Notes: a model not told the origin generated them from the letters alone. Positions 41,665 to 50,565 are shown, numbered from the stretch's first letter. The stretch: 64,000 nucleotides of DNA from JACDBZ01 sp036262075 (GCA_036262075.1 DATAJO010000011.1:1-64000), one strand, 5' to 3'. Numbers and translations: made by a program.

Positions 41665-41783
41665 GGTCCCCTCTGGAGCAGGCTGGGCACGGCTTGCTTG
41701 CGGGTGAGCCTACCACTCGCCGTCCACTGCACTCTCGAAATACTTGTGCGTCGCGTCACCACCCAGACGGGAACGAGGCCATA

Positions 41784-41981
41784 GTGGACGAAGCCGAACA
41801 ACGGGTGCTCGGCCTCCGCACGGACGTGCTTCTCGGTGTCCTCGTCCGGGCGCGACAGCTCCCGGGCCGACCGATTCCGGATGCGTTGGTCGTCGCCACC
41901 AGCCTCGGGGCCGATGCGCTGCCGCTCGCCACCTTCGCCCGCGACCAGCGCCGCTACGGAGTCGCGGTTCGCGATCCGTAG
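41784..41981 (+). pseudogene. PIN-domain C-terminal fragment
   Basis: About 65 codons matching the second half of a PIN toxin: LGVLVRARQLPGRPIPDALV, VATSLGADALPLATFARDQR. The first catalytic Asp region and any antitoxin are missing, so it is a remnant. A GTG start exists but no ribosome site. Confidence 0.55.
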
Positions 41982-42119
41982 GCGTGAAACGTGGCCTCCC
42001 GCCCTCCCTGTGAACGTTGACCCGGTGACCGGGCGCGTGCGATTCTCGCCGACGGATCGCTTGCTCGGCGGAGGCGCGTCATCGAAGAGTTCAACCCGGC
42101 CGGCCTGGCCGCCGTCTAC

Positions 42120-42890
42120 GTGAGCTTCAACGCGTCGATGGCGGGGTTCTCGTTCGCCGGCCTGACGTTCCTCCTCACGTGGACGCGGAGCGATAGCCTC
42201 TCCGGCCGATCGCAGGCGGCCCGGCAGCGCGCGCTGCTCGCCCTCGGCACGGCCGTGGTGGTCTTCATCATCGCGTCGGCCCAGTACGCGCTGGCGAATG
42301 GCAACGCGAGCGCGCGAACGACCGCCTGGCTCATGACCGCGAGCACGGCGCCGGCCTCGATCATCGCCGCCGTGCTGCTGATCTTCTCGCTTGCCGCCCT
42401 GTTTCGGGCGCACGGCCTGGCGTTCGCGACCTCCGTGGCTCGTCGGCTGTTCGACTTCGTGTACCTCATGCTCGGCGGGTACATCCTCATGGCGCTCCTC
42501 GGCGCGACGGCCGCGGTCGCGTTCGACGAGGTGCCGATCGCCCAGCTGCCGCCATGGTTCCTGGTCACCGCGGCGCTCGCCGTGGCGCTGCCGATGGCCG
42601 CCTCGGTGCTTGCCAGCCGGTGGCCGCCGGCGACGCGGTTGGCCAGCGGCGACCGCGCGTTCGAGCGCCTGGTCTTCACGATGCTCGCCGTCGTGCTCGG
42701 CGGGATCGCCGTGAATGCCGTCGCCTACGCCACGCAGGTCGACAGCGTCCATGGCGGGCTGTGGGTCGGCATCGTCCTCGTCGGGCTCATCGGGGTGAGC
42801 GCATCGCTGGCGCAGACCCGGCTGGTGCTCGTGACGCTGCTCGACGAGCCGATCGTCGAAGCACTCGAGGAACCCGCCCCGGCAGGCTAA
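42120..42890 (+). CDS. Multi-pass membrane protein, unknown
   Basis: 256-residue protein with about six hydrophobic helices (MAGFSFAGLTFLLTW, AVVVFIIASAQYALA, ASIIAAVLLIFSLAALF, FLVTAALAVALPMAASVLA). No family recognised. In-frame sequence before the GTG (EEFNPAGLAAVYVSFNASM) reads like the natural beginning of the first helix, but offers no ATG, GTG or TTG, so the true start may be a rare codon a little upstream. Confidence 0.65.
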   Translation: MSFNASMAGFSFAGLTFLLTWTRSDSLSGRSQAARQRALLALGTAVVVFIIASAQYALANGNASARTTAWLMTASTAPASIIAAVLLIFSLAALFRAHGLAFATSVARRLFDFVYLMLGGYILMALLGATAAVAFDEVPIAQLPPWFLVTAALAVALPMAASVLASRWPPATRLASGDRAFERLVFTMLAVVLGGIAVNAVAYATQVDSVHGGLWVGIVLVGLIGVSASLAQTRLVLVTLLDEPIVEALEEPAPAG

Positions 42891-42922
42891 GGTCCATCCG
42901 TCGGGGTCGGCGATGACCTGGG

Positions 42923-43000
42923 GGCGTGACGCTGCTGGACGGACCGCGCACCGCCACGTTCGCCGATCCGAGCGGTCATCCTCGGGAGCCGTCGGACTGA
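42923..43000 (+). pseudogene. Remnant of a glyoxalase/VOC gene 3' end
   Basis: Reads GVTLLDGP, RTATFADPSGH, then EPSD and stop, clearly related to the tail of the intact glyoxalase gene near 38.2 kb (GVTLLNGP, RTATFADPSGH), with a 7-codon deletion between the two parts. No start or rest of the gene is present. Confidence 0.65.
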
Positions 43001-43004
43001 GCCG

Positions 43005-43036
43005 AACGTATGGCAGGCGTGCCACCTAACGTATGG
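43005..43036. promoter_or_regulatory. vapBC operator region
   Basis: Direct repeat AACGTATGG (43,005-43,013 and 43,028-43,036) flanking the palindrome TGGCA-GGCG-TGCCA (43,011-43,024), immediately before the antitoxin ATG. Such repeats are typical binding sites for VapB or the VapBC complex. Confidence 0.5.
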
Positions 43037-43049
43037 TACCGTGGGTGGC

Positions 43050-43271
43050 ATGGAGAAGACGACCGTGTACCTGCCTGACGACCTGAAGCGCGCGCTTCGC
43101 CGCGCAGCGCGAGCGACCGGCCGCAGCGAGGCCGACCTCATTCGCGAGGGGGTTGGTCTGGTGACCGGTTCGCATCGGATCGCGGAGCCGACCCTGCCCT
43201 TGTTCGAGAGCGGCCAGCCGGATCTCGCCGAGCAGGTCGACGAAGCGCTGCGCGGCTTCGGCGATCGGTGA
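43050..43271 (+). CDS. vapB: Ribbon-helix-helix antitoxin (VapB-type)
   Basis: 73-residue antitoxin. The ribbon-helix-helix is plain (EKTTVYLPDDLKRALRRAAR, SEADLIREGVGLV); the C-terminal tail (LFESGQPDLAEQVDEALRGF) would wrap the toxin. Its stop overlaps the toxin GTG by 4 nt. The ATG was chosen over a GTG three codons earlier because the fold begins there and the palindromic operator lies just upstream. Confidence 0.85.
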   Translation: MEKTTVYLPDDLKRALRRAARATGRSEADLIREGVGLVTGSHRIAEPTLPLFESGQPDLAEQVDEALRGFGDR

Positions 43272-43696
43272 TCCTGCTCGACACGAGCGGCCTGCTGTCC
43301 GCCATCGATCGCAGCCAGCGCCATCACGAGGCCGCCCGGCGCGCCCTCGAGGCGGCCGCGCCACCGTGGATCCTGTCGCCCTTCGTCCTCGCGGAGCTCG
43401 ACTACCTGCTCGTCACGCGAGTCGGACAGGCGGCTGAGCGCGCGCTGCTGGCCGAGGTCGGTCGGGAGGTGTATCGGCTCGAATCGTTCAATGCGGAAGA
43501 CATCAGCTCAGCCGAACGGCTCATCGGCAAGCATGCCGACCTGGAGATCGGCCTCGCCGATGCCTCGATGGTCGTGCTCGCCAGCCGCTACGGCGTACGC
43601 GACGTGCTGACCCTCGACGAGCGCCACTTTCGCGCCCTGCGCGGCCCGGGTGGCCGCCCGTTCCGCATCCTTCCGGCCGACAGCGCCAGCGAATAG
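43268..43696 (+). CDS. vapC: PIN-domain toxin (VapC-type)
   Basis: 142-residue ribonuclease toxin. Catalytic acids are in MILLDTSGLLSAID (Asp5), FVLAELDYLL (Glu), LEIGLADASMVVLA (Asp) and VLTLDERHF (Asp). Coupled to the antitoxin upstream. All key residues are intact, so the pair is probably functional. VapC toxins cleave tRNAs or rRNA in other bacteria; the target here is unknown. Confidence 0.88.
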   Translation: MILLDTSGLLSAIDRSQRHHEAARRALEAAAPPWILSPFVLAELDYLLVTRVGQAAERALLAEVGREVYRLESFNAEDISSAERLIGKHADLEIGLADASMVVLASRYGVRDVLTLDERHFRALRGPGGRPFRILPADSASE

Positions 43697-43726
43697 TTCG
43701 CGGCATCGGCCAGGACGGGCGCGAGA

Positions 43727-44602
43727 CTACCGGGCAAGCAGCTCGGCGGCGGCGCGGTGGACGGCCTCGGGTTGCTCGAGGAGCGCGAAGTGCCCGCACT
43801 GCGCCAGTGCGACCAGGTGGGCATCGGGGAGCGCAGCGGCGATGCGCTCGGCGATCTCGGGCGGGATGAAGTCGTGGTCTCCGCCGATGACCAGGCTCGG
43901 GATGCGCAGGTCGGCAAGGCGCGGGAGCAGGTCGTAGGTCGGCTGGAGCCAGGTGTCCTCGTACAGGCGCGACTCGATCGCGCGGGCGGCGACGATGGCA
44001 TCGGCGCTGAAGCTCCGTCGAAGGCGGCCCAGGATGACGTCGCGCTTCGCCGGGTCGGCGAACGCCGGGCGGAAGTGGAGGGCGTGCAGTTCCCGGTCGA
44101 TCGTCGGGTCGCCAGCGGCGTACCCCGGATCGGCCCGCAATGCCGCCATCCGCTCCTGCTCCTCGGGCGTGCGGATGCGCGCGAGGTGGCTTCGCAGCAC
44201 CCCGAGATCGGCGTGCGAGGCGGGCGCCGGGTTCACGAGCACGAGGTGCGAGACGCGGTCCGGATGGCGGGCGGCGTACTCCAGCGCCAGGAGTGAGCCG
44301 AACGAGTGCCCGAGGACGGCGACGCGCTCGTGCCCGGTCCATCGGCGCACGGCGTCGACATCGGCCATCTCGCTCGGGAGGCTGACGTCGGCGGCGCCGT
44401 CGCCCGCGTACGAGCGACCGCGTCCGCGCTGCGCGTACGAGACGAGCATCCCGAGATCCGCGAGGCGGTCGAGGTCCGGGAGGAGGTACTCGTCGTCGAA
44501 GTCCGGACCGCCGTGGAGGACGAGGATCGGCCGGCCGCTGCCGATGACGTCGGCCGCGAGGGCGGCACCGTCCACCGGAATCTGGGTGCGGATGCGGCCC
44601 AT
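43727..44602 (-). CDS. Alpha/beta hydrolase (proline-iminopeptidase-like)
   Basis: 291-residue serine hydrolase. Oxyanion motif LVLHGGPDFDDEY, nucleophile elbow VAVLGHSFGSLLALEYAARH (Ser), acid in IPSLVIGGDHDFI (Asp) and catalytic His in LAQCGHFALLEQPE. The HGGP motif and the domain spacing fit the proline iminopeptidase group, but esterase or lactonase activity is equally possible. ATG chosen because the beta-sheet core starts shortly after. Divergent from the amidohydrolase gene. Confidence 0.88.
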   Translation of the reverse strand: MGRIRTQIPVDGAALAADVIGSGRPILVLHGGPDFDDEYLLPDLDRLADLGMLVSYAQRGRGRSYAGDGAADVSLPSEMADVDAVRRWTGHERVAVLGHSFGSLLALEYAARHPDRVSHLVLVNPAPASHADLGVLRSHLARIRTPEEQERMAALRADPGYAAGDPTIDRELHALHFRPAFADPAKRDVILGRLRRSFSADAIVAARAIESRLYEDTWLQPTYDLLPRLADLRIPSLVIGGDHDFIPPEIAERIAAALPDAHLVALAQCGHFALLEQPEAVHRAAAELLAR

Positions 44603-44751
44603 GGGGCGGGAGGCTATGGCCGATGCGGTCGCATCGTCAATGCGCTGTCCGCGTCCTCCTGGCGTGCGTCGCTGACCGGTCGCGCATCGGCAACGGGGGG
44701 CGTCCGCGCTCGCCGCACTCGCGCATACTGCTGCATACAAGCGGAGGAAGG

Positions 44752-46404
44752 ATGCGGATGGCAGTCGAATCACAGGCGCCGGACCTGGTCGTAGTCAACG
44801 GGGTCGTCCGAACGCTGGATGCCCACGACACCGTTGCCGAGGCCCTCGCCGTCAGGGGCGGGGAGATCGTCGGCATCGGGACCACGTCCGAGATCGCGGC
44901 CCTGGCGTCCGAGCGCAGCCAGGTCGTGGACGCGGGTGGCAGAGTGGTGCTGCCGGGGTTCATCGACGGGCACGTGCACTTCAACTCGGCGGCGATCGAG
45001 AGCGCGTACCTCATCGACCTGCTGGCCCTCGAGCCGGCGAGCCTGGACGAGGTCCTGGCGGAGCTCCGCCGACGGGCCGATGCGCTGCCTGCCGGCACCT
45101 GGGTGCGTGCCGACAACCTGAACCCGGACCACTTCCCGACCTTTGCGATGCCGACGCGGCGGCAGCTGGATGCGGTCGTGCCGGATCATCCGGCGGTCGT
45201 CTACACCATCGGCTTCCATGTCGCCGCCGCGAACAGCCGGGCGCTGGCCGAAGCCGGCATCGACGGCACGACGGCCGATCCGCCCGGCGGGCTCATCGAG
45301 CGGGACGCGGGCGGTGAGCCGAACGGGATCCTCCACGAGCGGGCGAAGCTGCTCCTGGATCCCCGTCGGGCCGATACCGTGTTGCCCCGGTACGACCTCG
45401 AGGCGCGCAAGGCCGCGCTGCGCGCGCACTTCGGTTACCTCCACCAGCGCGGCGTCACGAGCATCAACGACATGGTCGTCGACCCCGAGGAGATCCGCGC
45501 CTACCAGGAGCTCCAGGCCGCCCGCGACCTGTCGATCCGAGTGCAGCTGCTCGTCCGGGGCGTCGAGTCGCAGATCACCACTGACCAGATCCTGGCGGTC
45601 GGCCTGCAGCCGGGCTTCGGGGATGATTGGCTATCGTTCGGCGGCGTCAAGCTCAGCATCGACGGCGTGTGCGTCGCCAAGAACGCCGCGACGTACGACC
45701 CCCATCCGGGCGAGCCGGACAACCGCGGCATCGTCCGCATCGAGCAGGGGGAGCTGGACGAGCAGCTGCTGCGCTGCCACCGGGCGGGCGTGCGCGTGGC
45801 GATCCATGCCATCGGGCCACGCGCCGTCGACATGGCGCTCGATGCGATCGAGAAGGCGCTGACGGCGCATCCGCGCTCCGACCATCGGCATCGCATCGAG
45901 CACGCGTACCTTCCCGGATCGGCCGAGCAGCGGCGCCGGATGGCGCGCCTCGGCGTCGTCGTGTCGACGCAGCCGGCGTTCCTCCACGGCCTCGGTGACG
46001 GCTGGCGCCGGATCTGGGGCGACGACGGCGTGTCCGGGGCCTTGCCGCTCCGATCGATGCTCGACGAGGGCGTCATGGTCATGGGCAGCACCGACTATCC
46101 GTGCGTCCCGGCCGATCCGGTGCTCGGCCTGGCGGCGGCGACCTCGCGCACGACGCGGAAGGGGGCCGTGCTCGACCCGTCCGAGGCCATCGGCATCGGC
46201 GAGGCGCTCCGCCTGCAGACGACGGCCGCCGCGTTCGGTCAGTTCAAGGAGCGCCGCAAGGGGTCCCTGGAGCTCGGGAAGCTGGCCGACCTGGTGGTCC
46301 TGTCCGAGGACCCGATCGGCATGCCCCCCGACGAGGTGGGCCGCCTGAAGGTCGACCTCACCGTCGTTGGCGGCAGCGTCGTGTTCGAGCGGGCCGGCGC
46401 CTGA
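44752..46404 (+). CDS. YtcJ-like amidohydrolase
   Basis: Metal-dependent hydrolase of about 550 residues. Motifs: VVNGVVRTLDAHDTVAEALA, GFIDGHVHFNS (metal-binding HxH), GVAIHAIGPRAVDMALDA-type segment (RVAIHAIG), HRIEHAYLP, STDYPCVPADP (metal Asp) and the tail GSLELGKLADLVVLSEDP. This is the imidazolonepropionase-like/YtcJ group, acting on amides or cyclic imides. A good GGAGGAAGG precedes two ATGs (44,752 and 44,758); the second has the better spacing. The transporter follows after 2 nt, suggesting uptake or export of the substrate or product. Confidence 0.9.
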   Translation: MRMAVESQAPDLVVVNGVVRTLDAHDTVAEALAVRGGEIVGIGTTSEIAALASERSQVVDAGGRVVLPGFIDGHVHFNSAAIESAYLIDLLALEPASLDEVLAELRRRADALPAGTWVRADNLNPDHFPTFAMPTRRQLDAVVPDHPAVVYTIGFHVAAANSRALAEAGIDGTTADPPGGLIERDAGGEPNGILHERAKLLLDPRRADTVLPRYDLEARKAALRAHFGYLHQRGVTSINDMVVDPEEIRAYQELQAARDLSIRVQLLVRGVESQITTDQILAVGLQPGFGDDWLSFGGVKLSIDGVCVAKNAATYDPHPGEPDNRGIVRIEQGELDEQLLRCHRAGVRVAIHAIGPRAVDMALDAIEKALTAHPRSDHRHRIEHAYLPGSAEQRRRMARLGVVVSTQPAFLHGLGDGWRRIWGDDGVSGALPLRSMLDEGVMVMGSTDYPCVPADPVLGLAAATSRTTRKGAVLDPSEAIGIGEALRLQTTAAAFGQFKERRKGSLELGKLADLVVLSEDPIGMPPDEVGRLKVDLTVVGGSVVFERAGA

Positions 46405-46406
46405 GC

Positions 46407-47165
46407 GTGGGGGAGCTTGGCCTGGGCCAGATCGTGGCCATCTTCGGTGCCGGGCTCACGGCGGGGACGATCAACGCGGTCATCGGCTCGGGATCGCTCG
46501 TGACCTTCCCGACCCTGCTGGCGCTCGGCTATGCGCCGGTCGTCGCCAACGTCTCGAACACCGTCGGGCTCGTCCCGGGCTCGCTGAGCGCGGCGTACGG
46601 CTACCGCCGAGAGCTCCGCGGGCAGCGCGGCCGCGTGCTGCGGCTGGGGGTCGCATCCACGCTCGGCGCGCTCACCGGAGGCATCCTTCTCCTGCTCCTC
46701 CCGGCCGATGCATTCGAGCGGGTCGTGCCCTTCATGCTGCTCGCCGCATGCGGCCTCATGGCGGCGCAACCGCGGCTGTCACGCCTCCTGCCGCAGGTCG
46801 AGGGCGGCGGCCGGGAAGGCGGCCTGGCCATGGTCGCCGTCTTCGCGACCGGGGTGTACGGCGGCTACTTCGGCGCGGCGCAGGGCGTCATGCTCATCGC
46901 GCTGCTCGCCGTGTTCGTGCCCGACGACCTCCAGCGGCTGAACGGCCTGAAGAACGCGCTCGTCAGCGGCGTGAACGGCGTGACGGCCCTCCTCTTCCTC
47001 GCCATCGCCCCGGTCGCCTGGGAGGCGGCCGCGTTGATCGCGTTCGGGTCGATCGTCGGAGGCCTGGTCGGCGCCCACTTCGGACGCACCATTCCCGCCG
47101 GCCTGCTGCGCATCCTCGTGATCAGCGTCGGCTGCTCGGTGGCGGTGTGGCTCCTGCTCCGCTAG
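46407..47165 (+). CDS. TSUP (TauE/SafE) family membrane transporter
   Basis: 252-residue membrane protein with about eight helices. The TSUP repeat pattern is seen as AGTINAVIGSGSLVTFPTLL with LGYAPVVANVSNTVGLVPGS, and again as GVYGGYFGAAQGVMLIALL with LNGLKNALVSGVNGVTALL. The family moves sulfonates, sulfite or organic anions. GTG start, 2 nt after the amidohydrolase stop, so one operon; a link to the hydrolase substrate is inferred. Confidence 0.9.
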   Translation: MGELGLGQIVAIFGAGLTAGTINAVIGSGSLVTFPTLLALGYAPVVANVSNTVGLVPGSLSAAYGYRRELRGQRGRVLRLGVASTLGALTGGILLLLLPADAFERVVPFMLLAACGLMAAQPRLSRLLPQVEGGGREGGLAMVAVFATGVYGGYFGAAQGVMLIALLAVFVPDDLQRLNGLKNALVSGVNGVTALLFLAIAPVAWEAAALIAFGSIVGGLVGAHFGRTIPAGLLRILVISVGCSVAVWLLLR

Positions 47166-47280
47166 GCCCGTAGGGCCATTGCGTTGCGCGATCCGGGTCG
47201 CTAGGCTCGCCCGGAACCGGCGTGCTGCCCAGGCGCCGACGAGCATGACGACATGAACCAGCCCTAGGAGGGAGGACTGG

Positions 47281-48195
47281 GTGACTGCCGAAGCACGCAT
47301 CTGCCCGCGTTGCTCATCGCCGATGGTTCTGCGGACCGCCGGCCGAGGCCGATACGAAGGACAGCAGTTCTGGGGCTGCTCGACCTTCCCGAAATGTCGG
47401 GCTCGTGTCGGGATCAAGGGCGGCGCCACCCTCTCGGAGGCCGATGAGGCGGCCGGCCCGGACGACGGAGCTACGGCCGGCGCATCGGCTCAAGCGCGCT
47501 ACGAACGGTCCCGCCAGGCCAAGGCAGCCCGGGTTCGGCGAGCATGGCCCTTCCTCGTCGGGCTGACAGTCATCGCGATGACCGCGATCTACCTGGTCCT
47601 CCAGGCGGTATCGGGCCCCGTGTTGGGGGCGGTCGCCGCAGCCACTGTTGGCGTCGCACTCTTCATCGCCGTCGATCGGCTGGACGTGGCCAGGTCGTGG
47701 AGGATCGGGGCTGAAGGGGAGCGGAAGACCGCGTCGTACCTGGCAGAGCTCGAACCCGCCGGATTCATCGTCCGCCACGATCGGCGCGTGCCCGGCTACG
47801 GCGGGAACGTCGACCACATCGCGATGGGACCGTCCGGCGTCTGGGTGATCGAGACCAAGAGCTACCGGGGCAGCGTCGAGATCTTCGGCGACAAGCTGGA
47901 GGTCAACGGCCAGCCGCGCGACCGAATCGTCGACCAGGTCTACAAGGAGGCGGTGGCGCTCCAGATCGCGCTGGGCGATCGGCTGTCGTCCATCGGCGTC
48001 ACCGTCAGGCCCGTCCTCTGCCTGCATCGGGCGAAGCTCGGCTGGTTCGACAGGGCGGTCCGAGGGGTCCAGATCGTGGATGGTCGGGGTCTGGCGAAGC
48101 TCCTGAGCGACGGTCAGCGGCGCCTCGCCGATGAGCAGATCACCGGGCTTGCGGCCGAGGTCGATCGGCTCTTCCCACCGGCCGTCACGAGCTGA
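47281..48195 (+). CDS. NERD-domain nuclease-related protein with topoisomerase-type zinc ribbon
   Basis: 304-residue protein. N-terminal zinc finger of the topoisomerase I type (CPRCSSPMVLRTA..FWGCSTFPKCRA), two transmembrane helices at about 90-133 (PFLVGLTVIAMTAIYLVLQA, AVAAATVGVALFIAV), then a NERD nuclease-related domain (GAEGERKTASYLAEL, GNVDHIAMGPSGVWVIETKS), keeping the Asp and Glu-x-Lys core. GTG start with AGGAGGGAGG 6 nt upstream. First gene of an overlapping three-gene unit with two HNH proteins (TGATG overlap). A DNA-processing role in defence is inferred. Confidence 0.88.
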   Translation: MTAEARICPRCSSPMVLRTAGRGRYEGQQFWGCSTFPKCRARVGIKGGATLSEADEAAGPDDGATAGASAQARYERSRQAKAARVRRAWPFLVGLTVIAMTAIYLVLQAVSGPVLGAVAAATVGVALFIAVDRLDVARSWRIGAEGERKTASYLAELEPAGFIVRHDRRVPGYGGNVDHIAMGPSGVWVIETKSYRGSVEIFGDKLEVNGQPRDRIVDQVYKEAVALQIALGDRLSSIGVTVRPVLCLHRAKLGWFDRAVRGVQIVDGRGLAKLLSDGQRRLADEQITGLAAEVDRLFPPAVTS

Positions 48196-49115
48196 TGCGC
48201 TACTGGATCGGTATCACCGACTGGGATTGGTTTCGCTTCCTGGCGGCTCGCCCAGACTTGCTCGAGGTCAACTTCTGGCAGCCGAGTGCGGGTCGGCAGC
48301 CAGTGCGGCTCGATCCGGGTGCGCTGTTCCTCTTCAAGCTTCACGCCGAACACGGCGGTTGGATCGTCGGCGGTGGCTGGTTCCTGAAGTACGAGGCCAT
48401 GCCGATCACGTGGACCTGGGATGCGTTCGGCGAAGAAAACGGCGCGGCCACCTTCGAGCAAATGGCGGCGCGGATCCAGCGCTATCGCCGCACGACGGTC
48501 GACGTCCACGCCGACCGCGTCGGGTGTCTCGTGCTCGTGGAGCCGTTCTTCCTCCACGAGGCGGAGTGGATCGCGCCACCCGTGGACTGGGCGCCGAATA
48601 TCGTCCAGGGAAAGGGCTACGACTCCGACGCCGGCGAGGGTGCCCGCATCTGGAACCAGGTGCAGCTGGCGCTCGCGAGGCGCGCCCGCGCGGTCGAGCA
48701 TGAGGTTGCCGAATCTCGCTACGGCAACCCGATACTCGTGAAGCCACGTCTCGGCCAAGGTGCGTTCCGCCTCCTTGTCACTGATGCGTACGAGCGACGA
48801 TGCGCCGTGACCGGCGAGCGGACGCTGCCCGTTCTCGATGCCGCCCACATCAAGCCGTACGCTTCGTCCGGACCGCACGACGTTCGGAATGGGCTGCTGC
48901 TGCGCAAGGACCTCCACGCGCTGTTCGACGCTGGCTACGTGACGGTCACGCCGACGCACGAGCTCCGCGTCAGCCGTCGGATCCGCGAAGAGTTTCAGAA
49001 CGGCCGCGACTATTACGCGCTCGATCGGCATCCGGTTCGGCCGCCGGCTCCACCGGCTCCGCCTCCGTCCGCCGAGTATCTCGAGTGGCACGGCGACATG
49101 GTCTTCCGCGGATGA
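48195..49115 (+). CDS. HNH endonuclease with EVE-like N-terminal part
   Basis: 306-residue protein. The C-terminal HNH nuclease is clear: AYERRCAVTGERTLPVLDAA, HIKPYASSGPHDVRNGLLL, DLHALFDAGYVTV. The N-terminal half (MRYWIGITDWDWFRFLA, ALFLFKLHAEHGGWIVGGGW) resembles a ligand-binding EVE/PUA-like fold found with type IV restriction nucleases. The arrangement sensor plus HNH suggests a modification-dependent endonuclease. Start shares a base with the stop of the NERD gene; its stop overlaps the next gene by 4 nt. Confidence 0.88.
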   Translation: MRYWIGITDWDWFRFLAARPDLLEVNFWQPSAGRQPVRLDPGALFLFKLHAEHGGWIVGGGWFLKYEAMPITWTWDAFGEENGAATFEQMAARIQRYRRTTVDVHADRVGCLVLVEPFFLHEAEWIAPPVDWAPNIVQGKGYDSDAGEGARIWNQVQLALARRARAVEHEVAESRYGNPILVKPRLGQGAFRLLVTDAYERRCAVTGERTLPVLDAAHIKPYASSGPHDVRNGLLLRKDLHALFDAGYVTVTPTHELRVSRRIREEFQNGRDYYALDRHPVRPPAPPAPPPSAEYLEWHGDMVFRG

Positions 49116-50038
49116 ACGCCGAGCTCGATCAGCGCGTTCGCCTTGCCGCGTTCCAGTGGCTGCGAGCCCAGATGGACGTGTATGGGGACGTGCTGCCGCG
49201 CTCGATCCTGGCCGAGGGCTTCGTGTTCGATGGTCGAAGGGTGCCGTTGCTCGGGCCGCAGGGGATCTTCAAGCCCGGGATCATGACCGAGGCGCCGCTC
49301 TCGATCACGACGATTCCGGGCGGGCCGTACGACGACACGATGGGCACAGGCGGCGCGCTGCGGTATCGGTATCGCGGGACGGATCCGGCGCATCCTGACA
49401 ACCGGGGTCTGCGACGGGCGATGCAGCGGCAGCTGCCGCTCGTCTGGTTCTACCGAGTCCAGCCCGGGCAGTACCTCGTGGCGATGCCCGTGTTCATCGT
49501 CGGGGACCGGCCGGCGGAGCTGTCCTTCGACGTCGCCGTCGACGACCCACTGACCCTGGCGCAGGCGCAGGCGCAGGCACCGGGGGCCCAGGCCTTCGTG
49601 AGCGAGGATCGGGCGGCGATCCGTCGGGAGTATGTGACGGCAACCGTGCGCCGGCGGGTGCATCAGCAGGCGTTCCGTGCCCGCGTGATCGAGGCGTATC
49701 GGACGCATTGCGCGTTCTGCCGGCTCCGGCACCAGGAGCTGCTCGACGCCGCGCACATCACTCCCGACGTGGCCGAGACGGGCGAGCCCGTCGTCTCCAA
49801 CGGCCTTTCGCTGTGCAAGCTCCACCACGCCGCGTTCGATCGACATTTCCTGACCGTGCGGCCCGACTACGTCATCGAGGTCCGTCAGTCCATCCTCGAG
49901 GAGGAAGACGGACCGATGCTCCTTCACGGCCTCAAGGGCATGCACGAGCAGCAGATCTTCTTGCCGCGCGAGGACTCGCTGCGGCCCGACCGCGATCGGC
50001 TCGAGGAGCGGTACGCCTCCTTCCGATCGGCGCACTGA
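49112..50038 (+). CDS. Second HNH endonuclease with SRA- or SBD-like N-terminal part
   Basis: 308-residue protein. The HNH region is AYRTHCAFCRLRHQELLDAA, HITPDVAETGEPVVSNGLSL, CKLHHAAFDRHFLTV. The N-terminal about 170 residues (LLGPQGIFKPGIM, GGALRYRYRGTDPAHPDNRG, LPLVWFYRVQPGQYLVAMPV) resemble base-modification or phosphorothioate sensor domains linked to HNH nucleases (SRA/ScoMcrA-like), but I cannot tell which. Last gene of the NERD-HNH-HNH unit. Two nucleases with different sensors in one operon could read two marks or two strands. Confidence 0.85.
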   Translation: MNAELDQRVRLAAFQWLRAQMDVYGDVLPRSILAEGFVFDGRRVPLLGPQGIFKPGIMTEAPLSITTIPGGPYDDTMGTGGALRYRYRGTDPAHPDNRGLRRAMQRQLPLVWFYRVQPGQYLVAMPVFIVGDRPAELSFDVAVDDPLTLAQAQAQAPGAQAFVSEDRAAIRREYVTATVRRRVHQQAFRARVIEAYRTHCAFCRLRHQELLDAAHITPDVAETGEPVVSNGLSLCKLHHAAFDRHFLTVRPDYVIEVRQSILEEEDGPMLLHGLKGMHEQQIFLPREDSLRPDRDRLEERYASFRSAH

Positions 50039-50188
50039 CGGGTTGGGTTCTGGGGTCTTGCGTGGCCCGGCGCAGTATGGCGGCGGCCGGGATCGACACG
50101 ATGGGAGACGAAGGCCGATGTCCCGATTCGCGGCGTGCTGTCGCTGCCTGCGCCCGACTGATCTCCGGCTGGACCGACGAGCGCCGGT

Positions 50189-50434
50189 TCAGCGCTCGAT
50201 GCGGAAGCGCCCCTGGGACCAACGGCGGATCGGGGTCCTGGTCTCCGTACCGGCCGCGACGAGCGACTCCTGCACCTGCATCTGCCAGCGGATGGCGTCG
50301 CGCCGCTCCTCGCGATGCCGAATGAGGATGGCGTATTCGAGGGTCGCGGCCACGAGCGCGACCAGGCTGAGGGCTTCTGCAAGCTCGGGCATGCGTGCAC
50401 GATACGCCCGTCGTGCAAGCGCCAGGTCGGCCAA
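50189..50434 (-). CDS. Small hypothetical protein with one hydrophobic helix
   Basis: Up to 81 residues from TTG, or 68 from an internal ATG (MPELAEALSLVALVAATLEY). A hydrophobic helix is followed by a charged, Gln-rich segment (REERRDAIRWQMQVQES). No family recognised and no good ribosome site; kept because the composition looks protein-like and the strand is otherwise empty. The flanks (about 150 and 130 nt) hold nothing I can identify. Confidence 0.35.
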   Translation of the reverse strand: MADLALARRAYRARMPELAEALSLVALVAATLEYAILIRHREERRDAIRWQMQVQESLVAAGTETRTPIRRWSQGRFRIER

Positions 50435-50565
50435 CAGCCGATTGCCGGCGGAAGAGGTCGACGGATTCAGCTAGCCCTCCGGCGTCATCGGTTCGCGGTG
50501 GTCAGCACGAGATGGGGCGGCCCGGCGGCCGCCCCATCGGTGTGCGCTGAACCGGGTCGTGTCGC

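Noticed and set aside
50043..50474. 143-codon plus-strand frame after the second HNH gene
   Set aside because: Arg/Ser/Cys-rich, no motif or ribosome site, and antisense to a more protein-like small frame.
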